Below are positions 1-12,199 of a stretch of 64,000 nucleotides of DNA, one piece after another. A model generated the notes under the pieces. That model saw nothing but the letters and a program-made list of their open reading frames with translations. It searched no databases and was not told the DNA's origin. Location of the stretch: NCBI GenBank assembly GCA_958299035.1, contig CATQJL010000112.1:62231823-62295822 (forward strand), in the 5' to 3' direction. Position 1 is the stretch's first letter, and each line of letters opens with the position of its first letter. Made by a program: the position numbers and the translations under genes. This DNA comes from Cylicocyclus nassatus (lineage: Eukaryota > Nematoda > Chromadorea > Rhabditida > Strongylidae).

Positions 1-249
1 TTCGCCCCTATAGTCGGTTTCATCCCGGATTAGGCGAAACATTCTGCGGGCAACGCGTGCGCATCGCTGGAGGCTTCGCGAGTGCATAGCGCTGGCACTT
101 TGCCAAGCAAAAACTGAGGAGAATGAAGAGACGCAGGTTTGAGTTCTCAGCGCGATATGACATACTGTAGCTGCGAAACGACGCGAACCGTTGCAAAGCG
201 GACGCTCGCCAATCCAATTTTCGCCTAAAGCGGGTCGAAACTTTTACAT

Positions 250-585
250 ATGTCTTTCTGGATGCTCTGACTAGGGCTTGGAAAACGTCCTGAAAAGTGG
301 AAAAAGTGCTTTTCAAGACTTTTTCCGTTCTTAGATTGCTAAAGGATATGGGAGAGTGATTGCCAAAGGATCGCGATTGGCTGATTAGCCGATCAGCCAA
401 GGTATCCTGTAGCCAGTCGCTGTTTTTGGAAGGAATCGCTCGCCCAGCCCTTTTTAGCAATCTCCAAGGCCGGAAAACGCCGAGAAACCACTTTCTGACT
501 TTTCAAGCACAGTCTTGGACTCAGCGGATCCAAAAGGTCATATAGGTGCAAGAAGCTCGCACTCGCAATCTACCCGAGCCACTGT
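250..585. repeat. Degenerate copy of the 4.4-kb AAGGCAG-family inverted-repeat element
   Basis: The right part, read in reverse, matches the element at 4403-4850: a segment with GTGGCTCGGG, a short spacer, GCTTGAAAAGTCA and then a GGCCTTG box. The left part holds a weaker inverted counterpart. Ends are blurred, so the limits are approximate. Bases 1-249 show no supportable gene; the long reverse-strand frame there runs into this repeat and looks fortuitous. Confidence 0.5.
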
Positions 586-607
586 TTTTGAGCGGAAAAT
601 CTCAAGT

Positions 608-1467
608 CGGGCCCGGCACCGATGGTTTGGGGTCAAACTGGACTTCTTTTTGGAGTTAGAAGCAACGGGGACATCGTTTTTATGAGGTCCTGGAGGAAAC
701 GCAAAAAAACACTACGAACATGTCAGGTTTCACGAGTTGAACGTGCTCTTTCGTAAGCGCGCGAATTTCAAATGCAAGAGTCAAACGAACAAATGGCTTG
801 TTTACAGCGCACAAACAATCACATGGCTCCGAATTTGGGCTATGTGTATACAATATTACCCCAAACTATGTTATGTGAAAAGTTCCCAAAACTTATGTGT
901 CCTAATATCCGTTCTCGAATTTGTTGATTTCTAGACCAACTACCAAACCACTGGTTGGTTCGGAACATAAATATCGGAGAGTTCACATAAGTTTTGGACC
1001 TTTTTGATTTGGACGATTAGAACGGTCAAAAATCTATCATGTAGTGAAGAGAGCGGATTAAACCGTTGCCTCTCCCCTTTTTTTGAGACAAAAGTAGTAT
1101 AATTCTACGCGTTGATAGATATCGCGCTCCAATCACTTGCGGTATCCTTTGAAATTTGTGGCGAAAAATGCATCGCAGGATTGTTGAGGCTACAGATTTG
1201 GTTGGCCTAGGAGGTTTTCGACATTCCCAGCATCAAAATGGTACTATACCCAATGGAAGAGCCTTTAATCGACTCGAAATGTTTTTTTTTGCTTTTTTGT
1301 TATGTTGCATACCTCAAAATGCGCTTTTTTCGCATTTTTGTTGCTATTTTGGTTGAATAAGGGTTTCCCTACTGATTTTCACGTCGAGAGGGACTTCGTA
1401 AATTTTCGCGAAGTCATGGGGGACTTCGTTTCCTGAAAACCTCCAAACCAACGCGTGCCGGGCCCTG
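608..1467. mobile_element. hAT-type non-autonomous element, copy 1
   Basis: An 860-bp element whose ends are variants of CAGGGCCCGGCAC / GTGCCGGGCCCTG (the left end has lost two bases). It is flanked on both sides by the 8-bp direct repeat TCTCAAGT (600-607 and 1468-1475). An 8-bp target duplication with CAG..CTG-like ends is the hallmark of hAT transposons. It carries no transposase frame. Two further copies lie at 15050 and 38989. Confidence 0.85.
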
Positions 1468-2302
1468 TCTCAAGTTAGACATATAGGCGTATCAACTAGC
1501 ATCGGTCTTCCTGCTGACATGCCTTGCGATGACGCACCGTTGCATGCGACGTGCCTTAACGCGTAGCAGGGTCCACACGCGTTATACCGCATGGTCGCAA
1601 ATTGTCGCGGGTGCGACGTGGCCTAACCGATGTGGTTGGTACAGCCTATAGGCTTACGCTCATTTGAGGCAATACTCTTATCAGTTGTAGTCGTCCACAT
1701 TTCTATACACTTGGCAAACAATTTCAGCTGGAGTAGCTGCTGCGGGAGAGCACGACAACCTCTAAGTTAAACTGAGAGTTGAATTTGCCACGTTTATTGC
1801 AATCGGCCTGCTCCAGTTCGAAATCCGGATCGTCGTCCATCAGATGACTACAGAAATATGATGGCTACACATATTCGTGTAAAGAGGAGAGCCCCACACA
1901 GTGCAATATCACCGGTACTTGCGGGTTAGCTTCTCAGCTCCAAGACCGCCTAAGGGCTCGCTCTCGCCTAGCAGAAGGCTAGAAGATTTTGAGCACCCTG
2001 TTCATATAAGTTTTGGAAAAGGGCGTGTTGTTAGCTGTTTTGGTTGGGGCCTTAGCTATGTTATCAGACGATCTCTAAGAGTATAGTTTTTTTTTTTCAA
2101 TTTGCAAAGCTCAAGACGCGATAAAAGGAGGAAGACCTAGGACTTAGGAATTAACAATGCGGTGAGCTTGTCAGTGCGCATTGGATGGAAGATGTCAAAA
2201 ACTAAGCAGCTGATCAGAGAAAGGTGAACGGGAATGGCTTTGAGATACAAATATGGAAAAAATAGGATACAGGCGCTTTGATCACATCTGTCTGAGCACT
2301 TA
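1468..2302. other. Intergenic, no supportable gene
   Basis: No long frame with nematode-like splice signals and no clear repeat ends were found here apart from the target-site copy at its start. Confidence 0.5.
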
Positions 2303-2618
2303 AAGGCAGTGGATCAGCTGGACCCCTGTCAGATTCTGGTAGTTTCAGGTAGCATACCCCCCCCCCCCAAGTATACAGTAGCCCCAATCCTACCCTCCAA
2401 TTCATGCGCTAAGTCCTGTAAAGAAAGTCCTTCGAAACTCTACCAGCCCGCACACTCCACTTCCATTGAGTGGGCGTTATTGGTGGAAGTTTGAAGCTTC
2501 TTTTCGGGACTTAGCACATGATTTGGAGGGTAAGATTGGGGCTACATTGTACTTGGGAGGCCTACAACCTAACAGTACCGAAATCTGAAAGGGGTCCAAT
2601 CTGCCGATCCACTGCCTT
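2303..2618. mobile_element. AAGGCAG-family inverted-repeat element (MITE)
   Basis: Ends AAGGCAGTGGATC and GATCCACTGCCTT are inverted repeats that continue imperfectly inward (CAGATTCTGG against CCGAAATCTG). The left flank is TA. The element has no coding capacity. It belongs to the commonest family in the window. Confidence 0.75.
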
Positions 2619-3359
2619 CAAGGAGATTAGGCACCGTGTCGCGAGCTCGCACATGTATTTCAAGGAATGGAACTATGAAAGGAGGCGTTTAAAACTTTAA
2701 GCAATGGCGCGGCAAACTTCAACCTAGGAAGTCTCGCTCGTCTAGGGTACCCATGCCAATCCTGAAAATCTACAGAGAGCGTGAAAATGGCAAAAACGAG
2801 CATACTTCTTTTCAACATTTTGCAGTAACAGTAAAGGGTGCCTGCGCTTAGGCAGATCGCGTGAAATTCAATAAAGTAGAGCTTAAACGTGTGTAAGTTA
2901 TGTAAGTATGCTCAAGCTGTATATGCTTATGCAAGTTTTCTTTGAGCTGTGTTCCTCTATTGCATGCGAACCCTAGAGTTATAAATTCGATTCTCCTCCC
3001 CTATTAAACAGAAACTTCAAGCACAGGAATTCCGATTTTAGCCGAAAAGTTGAGGAACTAGATAGCCTCCGGCACTTTTTGCTGAGTTAGGGAGTAGGAA
3101 AGATTAGGCATCGCTCGTACTATTGCTCCATAAGAAGGGGACGTATGCAAAGTCCTCGCGACGAGGGAAGAAGCTTACCCCCCTCCCCCCCCCTCCCTCA
3201 TTGTGGGGGTCATCAGTGTTCATTTGCGCTTCATTCTGTAACTACCCCCCCCCCTTTCATAGCAAGGATTTTCAATACTGAGTTTTTGAAAAAGAGACTG
3301 TGGGCATTTTGGCTGCGTCAACGGAAAAAAAATAATTGGCATTATGGCATCGCATATTA
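2619..3359. other. Intergenic with C-rich tracts, no supportable gene
   Basis: Contains two homopolymer-like C runs near 3180 and 3245. The small frame crossing them is low complexity and not convincing as a gene. Confidence 0.4.
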
Positions 3360-3721
3360 GGGGCGGTATTTATCAATCCGCGTTTGAGTAAGTAGAACGT
3401 GGGCGCCTGATTGGTAATTCGAAAAAAAAACATCCACTAATCAAAGAGCAAGGTTCAGTAATCGTTTTGTACTAGAGATTTTCGTGTTCCGTGATTTTCA
3501 TTCGATCTCAAGATCTGCAAGAAACTCAGAGCCAGATCTCTCCAATCGGGCCTGCTCAGATGAGCGCCCAGGAGGCATAATTCGCATTAAAGTGAGGTTT
3601 TGCAGATAAGAACAACATATTTGTTCTCAGAGTTAAAGCTAATCCCAAGAAAAGGGCGCCGGCGTTTGATCAGGGTTACGGCGTGAACGGAAACGCTTAC
3701 TCAAACAATACATACCGCCCC
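3360..3721. mobile_element. Inverted-repeat element with GGGGCGGTAT ends
   Basis: The left end GGGGCGGTATTTATC is matched by GATACATACCGCCCC-like sequence at the right end. The inverted match continues through GTTTGAGTAAG / CTTACTCAAAC. About 362 bp, no coding capacity. Target duplication is not obvious. Confidence 0.65.
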
Positions 3722-3934
3722 AGCATTTCTAGGACAGGGACTATGAACATTCTTCATGGTAAAACGGGGATGTCAGCGACAGCGAAAAGGGATTGGGCAC
3801 GATGAGACCGGGGCTATAGAGAGAACCTTTGCAGGAGAGAAGTGTGGGCACACTTGCCACAACCTTACTTAGAAAAATTGAGTAAGTCAAAAGCTGAGTT
3901 CTTCCCGGATAAATCATTAGAGAGGCTCTCAGAT

Positions 3935-4195
3935 TGTGCCATGTAGAATCGTCCCCTCCATAGCTCGTGCTACCCTTGGTCTGCGTCTCAGACCTGCCAC
4001 GGGGGCCAACATGTTGGCAACGTGGCAACAACATGTTTGTAAAATGCCACAACATGTTGGCAGAACATTTTGGCTCCGCCAACATGTTTCTGCATGTTGC
4101 CAACGTGTTGCTGACAACATTGTCAACGTGTTAGTCACATGTGGCATGTCCGCCACGCCAGAAGGGTAGCAGCAAATGTGGAAGGGATGATACCT
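3935..4195. repeat. CAACATGTTG-rich repeat, copy A
   Basis: A cluster of palindromic CAACATGTTG-like units with GGCAGAACATTTTGGCT in the middle. The same segment, diverged, recurs at 37540-37703. It is probably a fragment of a dispersed element. Flanking 3722-3934 and 4196-4402 show nothing recognisable. Confidence 0.6.
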
Positions 4196-4402
4196 AGTGT
4201 AGGTATGCGCACGTAGGTGATTTAGGACAGATGGGACAACTGTAAACACCCTGGCTAAAAAACCTTCGTGAACTGCATATTGGGGCTCTAGGAACTTTGG
4301 TTATAAGCTTGAGAAGAGGAAGAAGTGGGTTCCGAGCAAAATAATAATAGAAAAACTTGGAGAAGACAGTCATAACTACTATTTTGGCCGCAAAAACTTT
4401 TG

Positions 4403-4850
4403 AAGGCAGTGGCTCGGGAAAATTGCGACTGCGGGCTTTCTACCACTACATGGCTTTTTGGACCATCTGTGTCCGGTACTGCGCTTGAAAAGTCAAAAAA
4501 ATGCTTTTTTGGCGTTTCTGGGCCTTGAAATTGCTGGAGGGGCGGGGCGAGGGACTCACCCCAGAAGGAGAACTAGCTGCTGGAGACTGTAACTCCACCT
4601 ATTTTGGCGGCAAACTTATCGCGATGGCTGGCTAGGCTGACCAACCAATTGCCAGAGTTACAGTCTCCTGCAGCCGGTTGCTCATCTTGGGGTGAATCCC
4701 TCGCTCCGCCCCTACACCAATTTCCAAGGCCGGGAAACGCCAAAAAAGCACATTTTTGACCTTTCTTTCAAGCGCAGTACTGGACTCAGTTGGTCCAGAA
4801 GGCCATGTAGTCGTGAGCCCGCAGTAGCAATTTTTTGGAGCCACTGCCTT
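4403..4850. mobile_element. AAGGCAG-family inverted-repeat element
   Basis: Ends AAGGCAGTGGCTC and GAGCCACTGCCTT. Both arms extend over roughly 180 bp, so most of the element is a foldback. The right end abuts TA at 4851-4852, which also serves the next element. Confidence 0.8.
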
Positions 4851-4852
4851 TA

Positions 4853-5236
4853 AAGGCAGTGTCTCACCAAAGTTGAGGTCGCGCGGATCTTCGTATATTC
4901 TGTAATAGGGAGCTCTTAAAAGGCCACTGCAACAGGTCCCACTCAATTTGACCCTCTCCACTCCTGAGGAAAATTCGCTCAAGGTACGCGGAGAGCGAGT
5001 TGGTACGCGCGGACGACTCCTTCGTTCTCCTCATCCACCTCCCCTCTATTGCTGCCACTGTGGCTGAGGCTGAAGTTGGAAGGTACAACTCGTCCATGTT
5101 GCTTCCACGGGGCCTCCAGAAAACGGGGTTTTTGGGAACTTCGTGCGATTTTAAGCCCATACAGTGCTAGACAGGGTCCGACAGGCTTGCAAAATGCAAA
5201 AATCTCGGCAATCAAATTTTGGTGAGACACTGCCTT
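4853..5236. mobile_element. AAGGCAG-family inverted-repeat element, abutting the previous one
   Basis: Ends AAGGCAGTGTCTCACCAAA and TTTGGTGAGACACTGCCTT, flanked by TA at 4851-4852 and 5237-5238. The frames that cross it on both strands are products of the inverted repeat and are not genes. Confidence 0.85.
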
Positions 5237-6337
5237 TAAGAGGAAACGAATTTGAAGCTTTGAATGGAAAAAGCTGGAAAGAACAGCCTCTTAGGATGAG
5301 TAGCCTTGAAATGCAGGGAAGAAAGGTTTACCGTGGTGAGTCCTCTCCAAAAGTAAATCGAGAAAATTGGAGAGAGAACGCTTGCAGAGCAACTGTAGGC
5401 ATCCCGACTAGAAGAACTTCGGGAATAGGATTTCTGAGCTTTGACATTTTCAAAACTAACGAGTTAGGGAGCTGGGAGAAATTTGATTAGGTCAGCATAA
5501 GGAGAGGTGGTCACTCCGATAAAAGTAAAGGGGGCGAAACTGTGTCGAGAGAATTTCTTCTGGAACAAATTTGAAACTTCCAAATCCTTCATGTTGAGGG
5601 AACCCTATCTGCAGAGGGGAGCAGAAGGGAGACTGCGCTTGCGCTAGATGTTCTCCAGAGTGAGAAATCGGTCACTAACTCGTAGATTGAAAAAAAAACA
5701 GTTGGGTAGATTTACAAAAAAAACCAGTTGGGCTCTGGCATAGTCGGGGTGTACGTTGGGCTCTGACATAGTCGGGGTGTACAAGGGCGTATACACCCCA
5801 GTTAGTGCTCCTGGGTAGAAAGGTTTTGAGGCGCTGAAATGCGCCTAATTGCTTAGATCTATGGGCACTTTGACTGAAGCGAGGAGACGACCTTTCCTTA
5901 CGGCGGTCTTTAACAGCACTTTGATGATTCAATACGTTAAGCACTTAGCAAATCTACCCCATTCCCTGCTTCGCTTAGGCAAAAGGCACCGCAGGTGTAT
6001 CGCACGCAGTGCCCCTAAATGAGCTCTGAATACCAGAGGAAAAACGTAATGTATACGTTGTTACGTAATGTCTATCTTACCCAGGTCTTCTGAAAAAGCC
6101 TCGGCACTATGGTAGCTTGAAACACAGAGGTATTTCCTCCGCTAACAAAAAGGGTAGAAACAGAGATGAGAATGAATAGGCTCTGGTACTCAAATCCCGT
6201 GGGAGAAGTCCAAAGAGATGGAACCTAGACATTTGAGAAAAGGATGGCGGCTTAGCATATAGAAGCTGAAAGGTTGGAAGCAAAGGGCTCTTTGGTTGAA
6301 GGCAGCAAGGCACCTGTCCCCAGTGTCGTGTTTAGCG
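5237..6337. other. Intergenic, no supportable gene
   Basis: Includes a short direct repeat (GGGCTCTG..CATAGTCGGGGTGTAC at about 5730 and 5758). No frame here has splice signals or protein-like composition I would defend. Confidence 0.4.
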
Positions 6338-6503
6338 GGCACTTGGGTGGAGGACTATATGTCGCCGAATTTGGAAGAGTCCCGCGCGGATTTTCTGCAG
6401 GAACGCATGTCCGCGCATGTACAAGGATGCGTATTTGTCGCAAATGACCGCGGGACCGCCCTTTTTCGGCGACATATAGTCCTCTACCCCGGGCACTTGC
6501 ATA
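6338..6503. mobile_element. Short inverted-repeat element
   Basis: GGACTATATGTCGCCGAA near the left end is the inverse of TTCGGCGACATATAGTCC near the right end. GCACTTG boxes lie outside each arm. Exact ends and target duplication are uncertain. Confidence 0.6.
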
Positions 6504-6649
6504 CAGAGTTATGCGCGGAACCTCCATTATGAGTCCATACACAATAGCATGCAGCGTTATGTTTGTGCAAATCGCCCTACCTTTGTCTTCTAGAAAATTT
6601 TTGGAGGAATACTCAAGTATTTGGTTCACCCGATGGAAAGAATTTGGTC

Positions 6650-7450
6650 ACTAACATGGGATTTAAGGTAGGGTGCGAAATGGGGATCGTGACAGGGCGC
6701 TACATCGGCAGAATCCTTGAAGGGAGGGGGAGAAGAACTTTCGGCACCCCTGCCGCGTGCACTGGCTACAGCAGATTTGGACAGACACATCTGAAACTTA
6801 GCGCTCCCGTTTGAAAAGTCTTGAAGGAGAGGGGAATTGGAGTTTTTTGGCGAAGAACACCAAAAGAATAATTGAGAAAAGGGAACTCTTAAGTAATAGA
6901 ATAAAGAGCGAGTAAGGGTAAGGATCGTATGACAGGGCGAACACTTAGGGAGATTTCTGAGGGTGTGGGGAAGAACTTTGACAGGGATGGGGAGGGGAAC
7001 CTTGGGCACCCCCGCCATAAAAAGATCAGGGATAGAATTTGGTGCTTCTGCACGCATAGCCTACAGCAGCTTTGGGTGGGGAGAGAATGGCACCGTGGAA
7101 CTCAGCGCTCCCTCTGAAAAAGTTATGGAGGGGTGAAGTTCACTTTGGCCAGAAAATCCACCGAGAATGGTATGGGCTCCAGTATGGGCTCCAACGTGGA
7201 AAGAGGTAGTGAGATAGAGAGAGCGAGATAGAATGGGGCTGTGTGATTGGGCACCTGCGGGATAATTTTGTTGAGAGGAACTCTGGTCCTGGACGTTGGA
7301 TCTGCGGAATGCATTTTGGTGCACAATGGCTACCTCAGTTTGGACAGGAGAAAGAATGAGCACTGTGGAACGAATTTAGCGCTCCTTTGGAAAAGTTCTG
7401 AAGGAGACATGTGGATAATTTGACCAAGACCGGAGAAAAGCCTGGGGTTT
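6650..7450. repeat. Three diverged direct repeats of about 250-300 bp
   Basis: Each unit ends with a variant of AGCGCTCCC/T..GAAAAGT..GAAGGAG and is preceded by a CTACAGCAG / TTTGG segment. The units start near 6650, 6925 and 7240. They look like an old tandem duplication. No open frame is conserved among them. Confidence 0.45.
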
Positions 7451-8632
7451 TTTGTTTTAGTTGCGACGCGGTTCCGACATGGAACTCTGAGGTATTAGAA
7501 TAGGAAGTGAGAAAAAGTGGGGACGGGTTGAACTCAGAACACCTACGAGAGAGCTTTTAGCGGGGATGATGTTGGATCATTTAGTCCTAAAATCAGGAAA
7601 ACTGATTTGTGCACTGCTGTTTTTTTTTCAAAACAAAAGTTGGGAGCACTTCCACTGTCCAAGTGCATTGAGTGAAATGCAGACTGTGAATCTGATGCGC
7701 TCCTCAGCATGCAACACACAAGGTCCCCTGGTTCACTAGTTTGGAAAAAAGTTGAACACTTCATTCACATAAGTTTTTATAAATTTTCATACATTGTTCC
7801 TTAGTCCTACTGCGCGTATGCACACCAAGTCTCGCGCGATTTCGTTTTCTCTACGCTGCAAACGAGCCATCTTTCCATTTTTCCAATAGTGGGAAATTTT
7901 CAAACAAAAGCTTGCCACAACCTTCAGCCACATAATTTTCCAATGAGACTTCTAAGTTAAGCCTTGCAAGCACGTGTTCATGTACCTACCAAGTTTCATA
8001 CCGTATGGTCATCTGTGCGCTGCAAATGAGCCATTTAAATTCACATCTTCATTTAGCAGATTTGCAATTTTTTTGGAAAAAATGCTTATTACTCCTCCCA
8101 TTCACATAAGTTTTTCATAATATCTCACACTTTCTTTCTACTAGCCTCTCTTCGTTCGCTTACGTATGGTGCTATATCGTTACGCCTGCATTGAGAACTG
8201 ATTATGTAATCATGCTGTTCAACGGCATCGCCCGGGCCCTGCACGCATCCATAAGGTTAGAACATAATCCTTGCACTGATACGCGCTGAGGTCTTTATTT
8301 CAGCAGTTTTCTCCAATTCGTTCTAATTCGCTTGATTCGTTGGCAGTTGGAAAGAAGAGAATTACAATTCTTAGCGGTCGTCAACTTGAATGAGATCATT
8401 GGCATATCGCGAAATAAAAAAGTTGTCAAGATGCTCAAATTGTGAAAATCTGCGGTCGCAATATAATTTTTCTTTTTTTTTCATGTGTCCCTACATCTTC
8501 TGGCTAAAAGATAGCTATCGACTGAGGGACGCCACGTACAATAGCCATGTTCCCTATGGAAAGTTTTTCCTTCTGCTTATTATGGAATCTGCTACATATC
8601 TGGTATATTAGACACATGTTTGTACAACCATA
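7451..8632. other. Intergenic, no supportable gene
   Basis: Two short similar stretches around CACATAAGTTTTT (about 7765 and 8103) suggest old repeats. The right edge (8608-8632) is the flank of the large foldback and may hold the last codons of a reverse-strand exon (see 14657-14801). Confidence 0.35.
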
Positions 8633-9667
8633 GGTGCGAAGGCCTGAGATGGGTACCCTCCAAAGTGAAGGGGGTTTCGGGAGTTTTTGACCCTCAAAAG
8701 TGAAGGGGGTCCAAAAATTACCGACGTCGACCGGGGGGAGGGGGAGGAATTGAAAAAAATTGCCGACGTCGACCGGGGGGGGGGGGGAATTGAAAAAAAT
8801 AAATTTTCAATTTTTTAACTTCAATTTTTTCAAACTTCAATTTTAACAATTTTCCAATTTTTTTGATTTTGAATTTTCCAAATTTATTTGTATAAATTCT
8901 AATATAGTTAGTAAAATGTTTTCGAGTACTTTTTTGATAAATATCATTTCATTATCATGTACCATAATGCGGGAAACAGAGCAAAAATCGGGACCGGACC
9001 CCCCTCACTGGGACGAAGCAGGTGCTAAGGTGAGTTAGTGAGTTTAAAGTGTTGAGAGATATCGTAGCTGAAAAATCCAATTTTAGGAATTTCATGGGAC
9101 GAGAAGTAATGAGTCGGCATGGAAGGGCGCATGGTCATGAAACGAATGGCTGGAGGGAGCCTTTACATGGGCTTGTTGGACGAGACTCTGAAAAAGACAT
9201 TTTGTGGTTGTAATGTGGATATAAATTGAATAATTTGCCATCGTATATTGTGTGTATAAGGATAAACAATAAATGGAAATGTTGTACACAATCGAATTTG
9301 TATATACTGAGTGAAGGCAGGAAGATAATCAGAATAGGAAAGGTAAGATATCGGAGTTTGATGATCAAAAGAGAAAGCTGCTGGAAATAAGTTCTATAAA
9401 CGTAGAAGGAGAAGGTAAGTCAGGTATTAGGTACTCAGGTAAGCTTCCGATGTAAGCTGATCAGGAGAAGCAGGTTTGTGTTGCCAACTATAACCCCCTT
9501 CGAAAAAATTTCCATATCTCGGGGGGGGGGGGGGGGGTATAACCCCCTTCGAAAAAATTCCAACTATAACCCCCTTCGAACCAAAAAATTTCCATATCCC
9601 GGGGGGGGGGTCATCTCAGGATCTAATTTCTTTTTTATCTTGTAAAGGAGAGTGTGCTTGAGATTAC

Positions 9668-9798
9668 TAGGGCTGTCGCAAAAGAATCTGCTGTAGCAGA
9701 ACTTCTGAAGCTTGAATTTTACACACAAATTTATGCGTCTTCAACTCGGTGCTGTTGCTCTCCTTCCTTAAAGCAGATCCTTTTGCGACAGCCCTAGT
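9668..9798. repeat. TAGGGCTGTCGC inverted-repeat element in left arm
   Basis: Ends TAGGGCTGTCGCAAAAG and CTTTTGCGACAGCCCTA enclose about 130 bp. The same unit is present in the other arm of the foldback (10366-10497), so it was captured before the palindrome arose or was copied with it. Confidence 0.7.
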
Positions 9799-10365
9799 TA
9801 TATCAAGTGAACCTCCCTCTACAAGATGATGAAAAAAGTAGATCACGAGAGGACCTCCCCGCTGAGATATGAAGCGTCAAATTGAAACACTCAAAATCGA
9901 CTTTTTTGCTATAACTCTTATGTAAATAAACAAAAGTAAGCAAGGAGCTGGAATTAGAATCTACTCTTCAAGAGCTTTCGAATGATATACAAAATGTGGG
10001 GGTTCCTTGTTTTTTTCGCCCTGCGACAGGGGTTGAGACGCTCCAGTTATGCGATCTCAACCCCGCCCACTTTAATGCATGTGGAAGGGGGGGAGGGTAG
10101 ACCTTAGATCGCATAACTGGAGCGTCTCAACCCCTGTCGCAGGGCGAAAAAAACAAGGAACCCCCACATTTTGTATATCATTCGAAAGCTCTTGAAGAGT
10201 AGATTCTAATTCCAGCTCCTTGTTTACTTTTGTTTAATTACATAAGAGTTATAGCAAAAAAGTCGATTTTGAGTGGTTCAATTTGACGCTTCATATCTCA
10301 GCGGGGAGGTCCTCTCGTGATCTACTTTTTTCATCATCTTGTAGAGGGAGGTTCACTTGATATAA

Positions 10366-10497
10366 CTAGGGCTGTCGCAAAAGGATCTGCTTTAAGGAAG
10401 GAGAGCAACAGCACCGAGTTGAAGACGCATAAATTTGTGTGTAAAATTCAAGCTTCAGAAGTTCTGCTACAGCAGATTCTTTTGCGACAGCCCTAGT
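10366..10497. repeat. TAGGGCTGTCGC inverted-repeat element in right arm
   Basis: Mirror copy of the unit at 9668-9798, with the same ends and nearly the same interior. Confidence 0.7.
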
Positions 10498-11821
10498 AAT
10501 CTCAAGCACACTCTCCTTTACAAGATAAAAAAGAAATCAGATCCTGAGATGACCCCCCCCCCCCCCGGGATATGGAAATTTTTTGGTTCGAAGGGGGTTA
10601 TAGTTGGCAACTCAAACCTGCTTCTCCTGATCAGCTTACATCGGAAGCTTACCTGAGTACCTAATACCTGACTTACCTTCTCCCTCTACGTTTATAGAAC
10701 TTATTTCCAGCAGCTCTCTCTTTTGATCATCAAACTCCGATATCTTACCTTTCCTATTCTGATTATTTTCCTGCCTTCACTCAGTATATACAAATTCGAT
10801 TGTGTACAACATTTCCATTTATTGTTTATCCTTATACACACAATACGATGGCAAATTATTCAATTTATATCCACATTAAAACCACAAAATGTCTTTTTCA
10901 GAGTCTCGTCCTACAAGCCCACGTGCTCAGACATTGGCCGTTGTCACCCGCAGGTGGACCGCCCACAAAATGGCTGATCGCACCAAAACCCGGTGCACCG
11001 TCGGGAGACATGAATTTAGTTTTGACCGGATTTTACTGCGATTTTGCCCCAATGCACGCCGCATGCGTGTATGATAGTGATGTTGCGAAATAGTCGTCTT
11101 CTCTTGGTGATTGCTTTTTGTTGATTGGTGCCTTTTTCTTCAATGTTTTTGCTTTCATTCTTTCTTATACATCGCTTATAATCGCTCCTTGGGATCATTT
11201 GTGTTCTTTCATAACATAAACTTGTCATTATACCAGACCTTCTCTATCTTAATCATACTTAATGGTACCTTTTGATTCAATTTCGCTTATTATTTTTCCT
11301 TAATTTTACCAGCACATCAATAAAAGTGAGGTCACCGTTTTCGTAGGACATCGATTTGACGGTTTGTCAGTTCAGATGAGATCGCTCGTCCAAAATGGCA
11401 ACTTCACTTGCAATCTCTGCGCTGGCGTTGTAGATCGGAGGTAAGCATTTTCTTCTCAATTCAGTAGGTTACTTCAGGACTCCTTCCAACTCAGCAAATT
11501 TGCGGAGTGCAATTTTGTGAGCTTAGACTCAAATTGTTAACCACAAGCCTGATTTGACTAAGTTTCAAGCCAACTACAAGCTTAAACAAACTTGAAATAT
11601 CGTAATCTTGTGTCGGGTTCAACAAACCGTTGAGACGTCGCTAGCTAGCTAAAATCTGTCAAAACATGTAACTTATACTATCTATTACTTATTGTGGGTA
11701 GCTTCAAGCTGACACGTGCAGAACAAAAATTTGCGAAAACGTCATTTTACGAGAAAATCCTTATGACACAATACTTTTCCAGCAAAAAAAAAACAGTTTA
11801 GCGCCCGAAGTATTGTCATAG

Positions 11822-12199
11822 TTCGAAAAATGTGTTTTTATAAGAGAATTTCTCCTGCAGATTCGAAAAATGTGTTTTTATAAGAGAACTAGATGGCTTA
11901 CCCGGCTCCGCCCGGCTTTGTCAATAATATATTCGTAATCAGCATGCTCGATTACCCCCTGTGCCAACTCCCAGCCCCATAGCTCAAATTTTGCAAAAAA
12001 TCGATAAAATCGATATCGATCGATGACGAAAAGTAGCCTATGACACCCGCCGGGGCCCGAGGTGTATGTGTGCCAAGTTTGGTCCGCATCGGTTCAGAAA
12101 TGGAATTTTCTATTCGGAACATACGTACACAGACATACATACATACATACATACAGACAAACAGACATTCAGCTTTATATATAAGATTTCTCCTGCAGA
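11822..12199. repeat. 40-bp tandem duplication, second copy split by the Helitron-like element
   Basis: The unit at 11822-11861 is repeated from 11862. The second copy stops after 27 bases (11888) and resumes with its remaining 13 bases at 12187-12199. The first copy is therefore the empty-site reference for the intervening insertion. Confidence 0.95.
11889..12186 (-). mobile_element. Non-autonomous Helitron-like element, copy 1
   Basis: Read on the minus strand it starts TCTTATATATAAAGCTGAATG, has CTGTNTGT/GTATG microsatellite repeats, and ends with the GC-rich CCGGGCGGAGCCGGGTAAG box followed by CTAG. It sits exactly between A and T of its target and makes no target duplication. A TC start, a CTAG end, a short GC-rich hairpin-capable box before the end and A/T insertion fit Helitrons. 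The 298-bp body encodes nothing. Confidence 0.8.

Noticed and set aside
9135..10977. Two copies of a hydrophobic frame starting MIIKLRYLTFPILIIF on opposite strands
   Set aside because: They are mirror images in the arms of the foldback, with AT-rich composition and no splice or start context.
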